Program-made: the position numbers and the translations under genes
The notes under the pieces: model-generated
What the model was told of the DNA's origin: nothing
The model's database searches: none
Seen by the model: the letters and a program-made list of their open reading frames with translations, nothing else
Shown: positions 22,813 through 34,893 of the stretch, one piece after another
Layout of the letters: each line of letters opens with the position of its first letter
Numbering within the stretch: position 1 is the stretch's first letter
NCBI GenBank assembly: GCA_028551475.1
Contig: CM052360.1
Coordinates: 20,618,682 to 20,682,681 of the forward strand
DNA from: Casuarina equisetifolia
Lineage: Eukaryota; Streptophyta; Magnoliopsida; Fagales; Casuarinaceae
Length of the DNA: 64,000 bases
Reading direction: 5' to 3'

Positions 22813-23812
22813 GGTTTACAGCCACAATCCAGGACAGCGCAAGTGAAAACCAAAAAGCACAAAGCCGAAAGGCTTTAAGCCCAACAAACTTGTTTATAAG
22901 ATTTCGTCTGGTCTCCTCTGCTGGTTATGGAAAAAGAAAAGAAAACAGACGTATATTTTCCTGTCTTTACGCCTAGGTCCTCTGCTAATAATATCTACAG
23001 AATTTCTGATCAGACTGTGACAAGGAAGAATGCTTATAGTCTAATATATTCTTAATTGGTCTACTAAATGATGGTCGAAAAAAGTTAAGAATAATAAAAG
23101 AATATAAGAGTTTTGAAATTTGCTAAGTGCAATATTTGAGTTTAGATGCTAATATTTTGTAATCGAACAATCTTATAAATTTTTTTATAAGTGATATATA
23201 ATTTGACTTTTCACAGTAAAAGAATATAAAATAAAGTACATAAATAATTCTTCTGTAATATTATTGTAGTGCTAGAGTTTGGTCTAAAATTATATTGAAA
23301 AAATGAAAACTACAACCCATTAAAATTGTGCAAGTCTCAAACGTATTGCAACTTTCAACTTTGCCTATGACATAAATTTCGTATGAACAATCTCCTCAAT
23401 CGGCCTCCCATTTGCTTTACTGGTATCAAACAAGAATGATTTTGAAGCATTTAATCAACTTATATTTTATAAATTACAAAAAAAAAAATTAGAAGGAGAA
23501 AATAACACCTTAAATTAACAACGACCTGCGACGACCAAGATAATAAGAAGGACAGGACAAGATAATAAAAAGCTATTTAAAGTGCTTTTACTTCATTGTC
23601 GTCTATACGTATCGTTTGGCGATTCTCCCATTGCAGCAAAACTGAACAGCTCAAAACAATTTTGTCGTTTCTAGTGCTTACGGTGAAGGCGCTACCTGAT
23701 TCCTGTACGTGGTGGAGTGCGTCCTGCCTCCATTGCCAGATGGACGACGCACCAGCCGTCTGTACGAAGATTCCGTCTCTCAAGGATAGGGATACTCGCG
23801 AAGAAGGGATAT
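22813..23812. other. Spacer and 5' region of copy D
   Basis: 22813-23580 holds no recognisable gene. From about 23690 the sequence matches other 5' regions of the family (ctacctgattcctgtacg and gaagattccgtctc). Confidence 0.5.
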
Positions 23813-23821
23813 TATATAAGA
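23813..23821 (+). promoter_or_regulatory. TATA box of copy D
   Basis: TATATAAG about 103 bases before the ATG at 23922, in otherwise GC-mixed sequence. The distance fits a 5' leader of about 70-80 bases that includes the shared cttccttcacatctccctgc. Confidence 0.45.
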
Positions 23822-23921
23822 CGGGAGGTTTTCTGAGGGTTGTTAAATAGCAGAAGAACAGAAGCAAAACGGAGAGCGCATCTTCCTTCACATCTCCCTG
23901 CAAAGTCAACATCAACCCATA

Positions 23922-25750
23922 ATGCCAGATAGACCTCAGACCTCAGACCCCATCTTTCTGCTGTCTATGCTCACGCTTTTCGTCTCCTTGACAGTGACAA
24001 AAGCTTTTGCGTATCTTGCCTTCCCAGGTATCTTTGCTTCTTTTCTTCTATTTTTGTTATCTATCTTTGTTTCTTTTCTTTGTTTCTTCCTTCCAGATTT
24101 GTTTGATGTTGTTTACATAGACAACAGAAGATAACTGGATTCCATACGGTTTTGTTTTGTTTTGTTTTGTTTTTTTTCATCATAATCTGATTAGGGACCC
24201 GATTTACTAACTAATCTAGTTAGTCAATAGGGTTCATTTCTTGCTATATGACGTATTAAATCGAAACTCCGATTCTCTGAGCAAATGATTCGTTGTTTAG
24301 CTCCAAGGGGGTGGGGGTTGAAGAAAAAGAAGAAGAGAGTTTTGTACAAAGGGACATTTGCAAATAAGTTCAAATAATAAAACATCTTGGGTCAAATTAA
24401 TCAGGGGAAAAGGGTTTCAACTTTCTTCCTTGTACTGTTTTTTTACATAAAAGAGTTCCCTTGAATAACTGATGCTAATATCAAAGATGGGCTGGTTCTG
24501 GGCTAGAACCAAAATGATGATTTATGAACAATGGTGAGGTTTATGAATCTATGCATCAAAAGTTCTTTCGTTGTTGGCTTCACCTGCTACCCATATTATT
24601 TGGTAACTTTTGAGCTTGAAACTAAACAAAAACAGTGACTTTCTAGGAAGGAACTGCTAACAATATACGGCAGTTTTTTTTTTTCTTCTTTTGTGCAACA
24701 GTATGCAGTTGTTGGATTATTTGTATCCCTCGTCTTTTCTCCAAATTGCTGAATGTTTGAGATAGTAAAAAGAAACCTCAAACACTCAATTAGATATCAT
24801 CTTGTCAAAATGTTATTTGAATTATTTATTGCATATAGATTAGAATCTCTTCAAAGATATATATCTCACTTTTATACTTATCAGAAAACAAAAATTACCA
24901 CTTTTAAGTGTAGTGGGTGCCAGATTATCAATAAGCATTTATTTTCTAGTATAGATTATTATCTGTAAATACTTCTCTCTTAAAAAAAGAAGAAGAAGAA
25001 GAAAAAAACTACTATGGCAGGAATTTTTAGCAATTGCAGTTTGGACCTTGAAACCAGTAAGTTCCATCTTGGGAATACCATCCTTTATAGTTATGGCAAC
25101 AAAGATGGCTTAGGACAATCTGATGATTCATATAGAAGGCTAAAAATTAATTAAATTTAAAACAGTATGTAGTTGTTTTGAGTTGTAGTCAGATAAAAAA
25201 ACTTGATTATCAGTACATAGGAGGTTTAAAATCGTAAGCAAGTTACGGTAGTTTCTTGATTTTGTACTAATTTTTTATTTCTTATGTTAATAGTGGTGCC
25301 CATTATCGAGCCTGCTGCTTTAACCTGCTGCGTGGTGTTTGGGCTGATTCTATTCACAATCTGGGCAAGAAATAGAGGTCATGATCTCTGTTTTTTGGCG
25401 CATTTACTATTACCATGTACCATAGGAATTCAGCTTTCCGGTCTCATCCAGGTAATTCTGGGAATTTTTTTGTTAATCTCTTTTTCATCCATTGAATTTG
25501 GGCTCACACAAAAAATCTTTCAATGTAGTTATGCTTCCCTCAGTGGAGAGTGTTCACGTCATTGTGCAATGGATTCGTAGCACTTGGATGTTGCGTTTGT
25601 ATTGTATATTGCAGTAGCCGCCTAATGCAACACTGCAGCTCTGATGACAACAGCTTAGTCATCCCACTTTTCTTTGCCATTGTCTGTCTTCTTTTTAGGT
25701 TCATCGATATGGCACTTGTCTTGCGTAGACCATACTATCGTTATGGCTGA
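23922..25750 (+). CDS. LIFEGUARD/BI1-like membrane protein, short form (copy D)
   Basis: Exons 23922-24027, 25294-25451 and 25529-25750 join in frame to 161 residues; introns are 1266 and 77 bases with GT-AG ends. The start MPDRPQ and the preceding leader are shared with the other copies. Five hydrophobic helices match LIFEGUARD helices 3-7, with IWARNRGHDLCFLAH in place of FWAAKRGHDFNFLGP and CVCIVYCSS in place of CGYIVYDTD. The acidic sites of helices 6 and 7 are Cys and Ala. The C-terminal tail (DMALVLRRPYYRYG) is longer than in copy C. Copy F is its closest relative, and both share the same 3' flank. Intact frame and splice sites suggest it could be expressed. Confidence 0.72.
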
Positions 25751-28356
25751 TAATGACCATGAGTTGACCAGGGGCGCTGTTATCTTTTGTGAGCGTTCAA
25801 ATATGAATGCAGGTCATTAGACTAGTTTGTCTTTTTGTGTGTTTTTAGTGTTTTTGTATTGCGAAAGAATCGGGGGATGCATGTATTGTGTCCACACTTC
25901 TAGGGCTTTTTGTAGCAATGCAGGCAACAAGCTGTCGGGTGGCAAAGAGCATGTTCTAGCCTACCCTGTTTTGGTTGGTTCTTCCTTATTCTTGGTTTGA
26001 GAGAGGAGGGCTACAGCTTGTAAGGTTTATCAAGAAAAACACTATTACACCATGAAATCTTGAACTGTGACCCTAACTTTCTTCATTTCTCTTTTCCTCT
26101 CTTGTTTCTAAATGAGATTGCATTTTGAGTTAGTGAGTTTTGAATGCCTCATCAAAGCTTAAAATTCTTTTTTCTTACGACGGGAACTATACATATAAGA
26201 ATCATATCTTTGTCGTCTAATCATTGTGCATTATGTAATAGGAAATAAGGGTTAATCACCATCTGAAAAAATTAATATTTTGAGTTAATCTCCATCGGAA
26301 AGAATGACAAGGCCTTCTACAAGTTTAGAATACCATTCCAAGTACCAAATACGGGTGAAGAAAAATAATCATCCTAATCGATTACCCAATGCACTCTAAT
26401 TTCATTGTTACGTAAAGAAAGGAAAATTATTATTCTTATTTTACACATTCTTCTAATTACGACGTATAAAAGAGAATACAATATGTCTGATGGGCCTACT
26501 AACACACACGACCCCGGGTCGTCTACTATCCTAAACTACTGTTGTGCGTAGCTGAGACTCTTTAATTTTTAATTCTTTTCTCATTTCTGTTTCTCTCGTA
26601 CGGCCATTCTTCGCCATGCACAGGAAATTGTCCAAAGAACAAAGGAAAAAAAAAAAAAAAAAGTGGGAACTGGGTTTTGCAGGTAAAGACGAAAAAGTTG
26701 GATGCTCCTGGAATCCGGCTCCAAATTTTTTAATCTAGTTGAGATCTTCTTAGTGTCCCGATTTTATGAAGAACTAGACCGTGTCTAGTTTGGATGTGAG
26801 TCTGGTCATACAATCGCACAACTTGCTAATTTTGTAAGTTAACATTTGCAAATTTCAACTTGGCACATTAAGTATTTCAAGTTTTTGTTTATTCTAATTG
26901 TTAAGATTAGTGGAATAATTAGATTAAAGTATATGATTGTAATATCTTATTATAAGTAGAGGCATTTATATAATTGTAAAAATTACAATTTTTTAAATAA
27001 ATATATAAAATATGAAAGAACCTAGCAGATGTGCCATTTTAATAAGAGTTACCTTTATAACACAATTGTTTAAGACAACCCATTTAAGAGCTAGCTAATT
27101 GTTTGTGAAAGCCCTTTTGAGGATTTGGTTATAGAACCCCATGAGTTTGTGATAAATGCTTCATGGATTTTGAGTAATAAGAAAATTTCATAAGATGTTG
27201 CTTGTTTAGTAAGAAAAAAAAAAGAAAAAAATATAAGTGACTATAGGGACACATGATATTATTTTGATCTAAACCTCCTTAAATCCACACATATTTTAAT
27301 GTACAAGCTAAAACATTGATTCCATAGTAGTTCCCCTTGATTCCATTGATGAACTTTTTTATTATTGCCAGAGCAGTTCCCCTTGATTCCATATTTCATT
27401 CAGGGATGAAATATAGACTTATTGAAAACTGGTTCGGAAACATTAAGAAAGGATCATCTCCAATATTGACCTCTGGATGCGGTTTTTTTGGAGAAAATGA
27501 GAGGACTCTTCCACCTCTACACTCATTTCTGTTTAGGATACCTTCATGGTAATTATACTAGTTTAAGAACTAAATATCATGAGAGAAGATCGGAGATGGA
27601 GCTTGACATAGCACCGTGGGATGGCCACGGTGGAAAGCACAAACGGTCAAGATGTCTGGACCATTTCAGAGGCATGTAGGATCCTTTATTCTTGCAATGT
27701 TTGAAACGCATACACAGAAAAGGAAACCTGCACGCCAGCTCTGCGAGGAGCACGTTCTGCTCTGGTTACGACTGCACCCACCACCATTCTGCAGTGCCTC
27801 TTTTTATGATTGTGGTCACGTATAGACCACAAGTAACTTTAGTTTTGTGAATAAAAAAGCCATTGGTTTATATGTTTGTACGAATCTCTCTCCTGACATT
27901 TGCAGCATCTCGTTTAGTGTGAACCGATCGCTGACCATCCGACGTGGCGGCAACGTGGCTAAACTTTGAAGCAACTAAAGGTTAAACTTAATGAGATGAG
28001 AGCATCCTTAATGATAACTGTAAATGATGAAACCTTCATAATACTGAATTACATATTTATTTGCCAAACTATGTTTATGTTTCAAAACAAGTTCCTTAAG
28101 AAAATTTATGCTTGCTGCCAAAGCTTTCCCAAAAGGTAAAAATTTTGATTTCTTTTTGATAACTCTTCTATGTTTTCGGTAGCTCAACATGTTTTATTTT
28201 TTGTATTTTTATTTCTAATTCCTCATCCTCTGTTATTATTATCATGATATATTCGCTACCCTATCTCGTTTTTCTTTTTTCTTTTTTCTTTTTTTTTTTA
28301 ATCTCTTTACATGCTAGTGTATTTATGCCTTATATTTAGAGGCTTTGTTTAGTCAT
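25751..28356. other. Spacer between copies D and E
   Basis: 25796 to about 26760 repeats the copy F/copy 0 downstream spacer. 26770-27890 has no recognisable gene; a short motif (agttccccttgattccat) occurs twice at 27330-27390. 27890-27960 resembles a decayed 5' region of the family. Confidence 0.5.
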
Positions 28357-28400
28357 TTGTCCGAGAATCTAAGGGTTTACTCGTTTGTCCGAGTAAGCAC
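28357..28400 (+). promoter_or_regulatory. Paired TTGTCCGAG motif upstream of copy E
   Basis: TTGTCCGAGAA at 28357 and TTGTCCGAGTAA at 28385, spaced 28 bases, as before copies B and G. A CT-rich tract follows. The gap to the ATG (about 330 bases) is longer than in B and G. Confidence 0.35.
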
Positions 28401-28715
28401 CTGTTTTGACTCGTGTTTCCCCTTCGAGCCTCGCCCTCCCTCCTTCCTTCTCTCTCTCTCTCCTCTCTCTCAAGCAGTAGAAACGACGAATGCAGTAGAG
28501 GACCGTTACCTGATTCCTGTACGCGGTCCTTTCCTACCTCCATTGCCAGATGGACCACGCACCAGCCCGCCCAGGCTTGTTAAATAGAAGCATAAGCACC
28601 AATCCCTTCATCGACTCCCACATTTTCCCACTCATTCCCTCACTTCCTCTTCCTCCAAACTAAACCCAGACCGCATCTTCCTTCACGTCTCCGTGCAAGT
28701 CAACATCAACCCAAA

Positions 28716-29834
28716 ATGCAGGATCAGCCCATAATGCCCGAGAAACATCAGAACTCGTTCCTTCTGCCGGTGCTCACGACTTCCGTGGCATGTGTTAAAT
28801 GGATGGTGCCGCTTGCTTTTCTTTATTATGCCTTACCAGGTATCTTTTCTTTTCCTTGTAATCGTTCTTTCTCTCTTTTTTCGGACATGTTTAATTTTGT
28901 TTCATAGACAAGATGCGGTTTTGTTTTTTTCATCATAATTTGGTAAGGTATCATTTCTTGCTATATGATTTATTGAATCGAAACTCCGATCCCTTGAACA
29001 AACGTTTGGTTGTTTAGGCCGAAAGAGGAGAAGAAAAAAACAAAAGAAAAAAGAACAGAGCTTTGTAGAGGGGTATCTTTCTTGCATGTGGAATGCGGTG
29101 GCTAACGTATATACTTGATGATGAAACTCCAACCCTACTATAAGTTTTCTACTTATTGTGCTTCTTCAAATGTATTTATGGTAGTAATTTTTTGGAAAGC
29201 TTCATCAAATAGTGTTTTAATGAGTGTGTACGATATTTAAATCTGATGAAATAATTCTGGGTTACATTCTTGCATCAAGCTGCAGAGCCTTTTGATTGAT
29301 TTGCAACCAAAATAAAATAAAATAAAATAAAATAAAAGGAAAACTACAGACCCTATTGGTTGTACTAATTCTTTGGTTCTTGTGTGAACAGTGGTGCCCG
29401 TTATTAGGGCTGCGATGCTAACTTCTGCCTTGACAACTTGTGCCTTGGTGGTTGCCCTAATCTTTTTCACAAGTTGGGCTGAAAAGAGAAGTCACCATCT
29501 CAGTTTTCTGGGACCTTTTCTATTACTATGTTTCGTGCCGATTCTGGTGGTAATTATGGGATTTTTCGACTCCTTTTTGTTGTTCTCTTTTGTGTCGATT
29601 GAGTTTGGGCTCACAAAAATTTTTAATGTACAGCTCTGCTTCCTTCAGTGGAAAACGTGCATCACATTTTGCAATGGATTGACAGCATTTGTAAGCTGCG
29701 GTTATATTGCATATTTCAGTAGCTCCCTGATGCGGCATGCCAGCTCTAGAGACAAAGTCTTGGGGACCATTTCGCTTTTCTTAAACACTGCTAGTCTCTT
29801 TCTTAACCTTTTCTATATGTTAATTGGTTATTAG
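28716..29834 (+). CDS. LIFEGUARD/BI1-like membrane protein, short form (copy E)
   Basis: Two in-frame ATGs lie at 28716 (MQDQPIMPEKHQN) and 28734; the second fits the MPxRPQN start of the other copies and gives 154 residues. Exons are 28716/28734-28839, 29392-29549 and 29634-29834. Five helices match LIFEGUARD helices 3-7: FTSWAEKRSHHLSFLGP replaces FWAAKRGHDFNFLGP, so the conserved GHD is SHH. CGYIAYF replaces CGYIVYD, and the helix 7 acidic site is Asn. Relative to copy C, five codons before the intron 2 donor are deleted and three are gained in helix 4. Intron 2 is 84 bases, in frame and free of stops, so an intron-retained transcript would also code through. Confidence 0.7.
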
Positions 29835-31691
29835 ACTAGTTTGTGTTTTATGTTTAAAGAGTTGTTGGGTGGTGTGGAGCATGTTCTAGCTTACCCTTTT
29901 TTGGTCTGTTCTTTCCTACTCTTGGTTTAAAGAGAGGAAGGCCTTAGCTTGCAAGGTTTGTGAAAGCCTTTATCTCTGCGTAATGCGGGCCTACTCAAAA
30001 CTCTGATTACCATTGGAAGCTAGTATTCATTGCCATAGGACGTGTTAACTATCAAGTGACAATGGAGTTTCTTATATTAAATTAAGACCTCAAACAATTG
30101 ATACGTAAGCGGATATTAGAAAGTTAAAATTGGGCCTTGAATTTTAGTTTAATGCATATTCAATTTCATTTAAGGAAGTCTTGCATGGTTAAGTCAACAT
30201 AGCTGCATGTTGCATTTAGTCTCTCAACCCCAACCAATTAACTTATAAGATAGTGTCAAAGGTCATGAAATATGAAAATGTAAATTTAACATGATTAAAA
30301 CAGAATTATTATCGTTAAGCACCCAAGTGAAATCATTTAGTTTGTAATACTTAGAAAGCACCATTATTTCAATGATACTGTAAATTTGAAAATAGAAGAC
30401 TTTGTGAAGATAACTTTCAAGGATAATAGCATTTGCGATAATAGAAACTACTTAGAAACATCAGCACGGTTAGAAGAGTCTTAAGCCACGCCAGCAACCC
30501 AAATCCGTTGCTTCATCTCCATCCCACCACGCGCAGGCCATCGCCAAAAACACGACCTCTGCAGAGTTGTCTTCTCCAAACAGATTACACGGTTCAGACG
30601 GCATCCAGCTCAAGCAGACTGTCTCTGACTCAGATCCAACGATGGATGGCACGATCCAAGCCTAATTCCGGACAGACCAGCGAACAGATTGCACCACTAA
30701 ATATCCCTGTACTAGGAAATAAATTGACAGAGAAAGAGACTGGGTGCCTGTCATTTCAGAGGCAAGGAAAGACCCACTCTCCGGTCTTGGAGAGTGGATG
30801 CAGTTGCCTCCAAACTACTTACTAAATCTGGCCGGATAATGAATGTTTGGACAGTGTGCAGCTGTGCCAAATATTTCCTGCTGCGAGCTAGCATATTGCA
30901 GGCCCTCACTGAAAAGCAAAAGCCGTGATAGGAAACGTACAGAAAGCAAATGGTCTTTACGTACAAAGAGTATTGGAAGAGCAAAGAGCAGTGAGGCTCT
31001 CGTGGATCAGCTCTCTCGTTAACTGCAGAGAGCAGATTTCTTTCTGCACAAGCCACCCTGCAGAAAGCAGATTTCCCCAAAACTTCTGAAAAAGCAGTCG
31101 TTCTTTCTAGAAACGGTATTACAGAACTGCAGGCCTTGCTTCTATTTCGTGACCTTCACCTAAATATGACGGACGCAATCCTGAAGATATAATTTCAAAA
31201 CTTGATAAAGGTAGGATAGGTGTCTGAACGTCTTCCCTTTATCAAAGCTTTAACTACTTGTTAGCAAAGGATTTGTGTTCATTAATGTACTTGTTTTAAA
31301 ATGATTTTGCATATTGAGTTACGGAGTTTTGAATGCCTTATCAAAACTTACAAGAAAACTATGTATATAAACAGGATATGACTCTCTAATTATTATGCAT
31401 CAAATTACAGGAAACAAAACACGAAAACTATACTTCTGAATAGCTTTAATGTATTCAATGCTTCTTTTTAGTGTACATAGGGCGGGGGTAAAGCGGTCAA
31501 TTCAGGTGAAGTAAATTACATTAGAAATACTTCGTAGTCTTGACGCTACTGCTGCTTCAAACAGACAGCCCACAGAGAGTAACAGCGAGAAAACCCACTC
31601 AACACCTGAGAGAGAGAGAGAGAGAGAGAGAGAGCGTAGATCCTTGAGACTGTATGAACCGAAGAAAAACCTACCAAATCTCTGGCCGGCG

Positions 31692-31722
<31 letters not shown>

Positions 31723-32160
31723 CGTGGTAGACGTACGTAGATTATCATCTCATGAGCGATATTGAAGCCAATCACCTGTACGCCGCCGCCATCATCGTCC
31801 ACCTAAAAGCAGATTTCTAGCTTCCCTCTCTACTCTTCGCCTGTCATTTCGCCCGCTTCAGCCAACAAAGGTGAACATCTCGGCTTTCGGCTAACTTTAC
31901 CAAGTTTTCGATAGACTGGGGAGATCTATCTTCGAATAACTATTGCAGTATTTGTTAAGAAGAAATAGAAAGGTTTTCAAAGACTACTTGACGATCCTTG
32001 ACAAAACAAATAGTTATAGGTTTTATACTTTTCAGAAGGTGAAGCGTTCCAACTTTTTCAAGTTGTAAACATCTTTTGTTGATTTTGGCGTTTGGAGGCC
32101 CCTCAATTATTTTTACTGTCTTGTTTGAGAATTCCAGCCAAGCGTTGTCCGATTTTCACC
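29835..32160. other. Spacer between copies E and F with gene relics
   Basis: 29870-29960 is a decayed 3' flank of the family. 30474-30671 is a coding-like open frame (ends HGSDGIQLKQTVSDSDPT, then stop) without start, not recognised. Around 31090-31210 is an exon-like module (ttacagaactgcaggcc at 31121) that recurs near 36015 and 54778. (GA)n at 31612-31634 and (GAA)n at 31689-31720 follow. 31888-31945 carries the cggctttcggctaac block that was joined to the end of copy B. Confidence 0.5.
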
Positions 32161-32427
32161 CCGCTCTCTCTAATTACAAATCAGAAAATCTATGATTGAT
32201 AATTCCTCTCTTTCCTGAAATTTGCAGCTTCTCATTCGGCGTGCACCTGCAGACGTGAGCTGCAACCTGCAGAGGTAAGCCCTAAACTTGCCAACCACGC
32301 CTTGTAAACCCCATACCAACGTCGACTCCCACATTTTCCCTCCCATTCCGGCACTTCCTCTTCCTCCAAACAAAACTGAGAGCGCATCTTCCTTTACATC
32401 TCCCTGCAAAGTCAACATCAACCCATA

Positions 32428-33812
32428 ATGCCCGGGAGACCTCAGAACTCGTTCTTTCTGCTGCTTCTGCTCACGGCTCATGTCGTCTTGACAGTGCTAC
32501 AAGCTTTTGTTTATTATGCCTACCCAGGTATCTTTGCTTCTTTTCTTTTTTTTTTTTTTTTTATCTATCTATCTTTCTTTCTTTCTTTTCTTCTTTTCTT
32601 TTCTTTGTTTCTTCCTTCCAGACTGTTTGATGTTGTTTGAATAGATAGAGATAACTAGATTCCACACGGTTTTGGTTTTTTTTTTTTTAATCATAATCTG
32701 GTTAGGAACCCGATTTACTAACTAATCTAATTAATCCAATAGGGTTCGTTTCTTGCTGTATGACGTATTGAATCGAAACTCGGACTCTCTGAACAAATGC
32801 TTTGTTGTTTAGCTCGAAAGGGTGGGGTGGGGAAGGAAAGAAGAGGAGAGTTTTGTGCAAAGGGACCTCTCTTGCATCTGAAATGCGGTAGCTAATGTAG
32901 CTACTTAATCATGAAACTCAACCCTGCGCAATTAAGTTCAAATAATAAAACATCTTGCGTAAAATGAATCGGGGGAAAAGGGTTTCAACTTTATCCCTTC
33001 TACTGCTTTTTAACATAAAAGATTCCCTTGAATGCCTGATTCTAATATCAAAGATGGGCTGGTTCTGTTCTAGAACCAAAATGATGACTTAAACCAGTTT
33101 CGACCTTGAAACCAGTAAGTTCCTTCTTGGGAATACCATCCTTTATAGTTATGGCAACAAAGATGCTTAGGACAATCTAATGATTCATATTTAAGACTAA
33201 AAATTAATTAATTTTAAAACAGAATGTAGTTTTCTTAAGTTGTAGTCAGATAAAGAAACTTGATTATCAGTACATAGGAGGTCAAAAATCATAAGCAGGT
33301 TACGGTAGTTTTTGATTTTGTGCTAATTTTTTATTTCTTGTGTTAACAGTGGTGCCCATTACCGAGGCCGCTGCTTTAACCTGCAGCATGGTGTTTGGGC
33401 TGATTCTATTCACGAGCTGGGCAAGAAAGAGAGGTCATGACCTCAGTTTTCTGACAGATCTACTAGCACGATGTATCAGAGCATTTCTGCTTTGCTATCT
33501 CCTTCAGGTAATTCTGGGAGTTTTGTTGTTTATCTCTTTTTCATCCATTGAATTTGGGCTCACACAAAAAATCTTTCAATGTAGTTCTACTTCCCTCAAT
33601 GGAGAATTATCATGTTATTGGGCAATGGATTCAAAGCACTTGGATCTTGCGTTTGTATTGTATATTGCAGTAGCTACCTAATGCGACACTCCAGCTCTGC
33701 CGACAGTATATTAGTCTTGTCGATTAACATTGCCATTGTTTGTCTTTTCTTTAGCTTCATGCATATGGCAGTTATCTTTCGTGAGCGTTCAAACGTGAAT
33801 GCAGGTCATTAG
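32428..33812 (+). CDS. LIFEGUARD/BI1-like membrane protein, short form (copy F)
   Basis: Exons 32428-32527, 33350-33507 and 33585-33812 join in frame to 161 residues; introns are 822 and 77 bases with GT-AG ends. The start MPGRPQN follows the shared leader cttcctttacatctccctgc. Helices match LIFEGUARD 3-7, with FTSWARKRGHDLSFLTD at the family signature and CVCIVYCSS for CGYIVYDTD. The acidic sites of helices 6 and 7 are Cys and Ala. The usual LCNGF segment is LGNGF here. The C-terminal tail is FRERSNVNAGH. It is the intact sister of the tail at 1-96 and close to copy D. Confidence 0.72.
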
Positions 33813-34746
33813 ACTAGTTTGTCTTTTTTTGTGTTTTTAGAGTGTTTTTGTATTGCGAAAGAATCGGGGGGTGCCTGTATTGTGTCCACACTTCTAGGGC
33901 TTTTTGTAGCAATGCAGGCAACAAGCTGTCGGGTGGCAAAGAGCATGTTCTAGCCTACCCTGTTTTGGTTGGTTCTTCCTTATTCTTGGTTTGAGAGAGG
34001 AGGGCTACAGCTTGTAAGGTTTATCAAGAAAAACACTATTACACCATGAAATCGTGGGCTGTGACCCTAACTTTCTTCATTTCTCTTTTCCTCTCTTGTT
34101 TCTAAATGAGATTGCATTTTGAGTTAGTGAGTTTTGAATGCCTCATCAAAGCTTAAAATTCTTTTTTCTTAAAACGGGAACTATACATATAAGAATCATA
34201 TCTTTGTCTTCTAATCATTGTGCATTATATAATAGGAAATAAAGGTTAATCTCCATCTAAAAAAATTAATATATCAAGTTAATCTCCATGGAAAAGAATG
34301 ACTTGGTCTTCTACAAGTTTAGAATACCATTCCAAGTACCAAGTACGGATGAAGAAAAATAATCATCCTAATCGAGAACCCAGTCTACTCTAAATTACTG
34401 TTGTGCGTAGCTCAAACTCTTTACATTTTTAATTATTCTCTCATTTCTCTTCCTTTCATGCTGCCGCTCTTCGCCATGCACTGGAAATTGTCCAAAGAAA
34501 AGAAAAAGGGGAAGAAAAAAAGGTGGGAACTAGGTTTTGCAGGTAAAGACATAAATGTTGGCGGCTCCTCGATTCCAGCACCAAATTTTTTAATCTTGTT
34601 GATATCTTCTCATTGTCCGATTTTATGAAGAACTAGACCCTGTCTAGTTTGGATGGTGAGCTTACGAAGACGTTAATAGGTTAGACAAACATAAAATTTG
34701 AAGAACAATAAGCATTGGTAACAGGAAACTGGGTATAAGAAACACC
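33813..34746. repeat. Downstream spacer of copy F
   Basis: No gene. Near-copy of 97-881 and 25796-26700. The part 34485-34746 is missing from the first unit, where flanking sequence is joined at about 880. Confidence 0.6.
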
Positions 34747-34893
34747 ATCAAAGTGCCGGCCATGAGTACCAAGTTTGCCAATATTCTTCATGAATATTCG
34801 TGGAGAAATTATGGGTGGAAGCCAATCAAGGGTACTCATCCAAGGTGTACAATTATGTTTCGCAGCGTGAACATCCTACTAAGCTTAAGGTTG
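34747..34893 (+). pseudogene. WRKY domain relic, second copy
   Basis: Reads IKVPAMSTKFANILHEYSW then RNYGWKPIKGTHPR, the same relic as 882-1051 but with WRKY changed to WRNY. As there, the zinc-finger half survives only in another frame (VYNYVSQREHPTKLKV) and lacks cysteines. The two copies share the missing residue in SPHPR, so the damage predates duplication. Confidence 0.75.
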
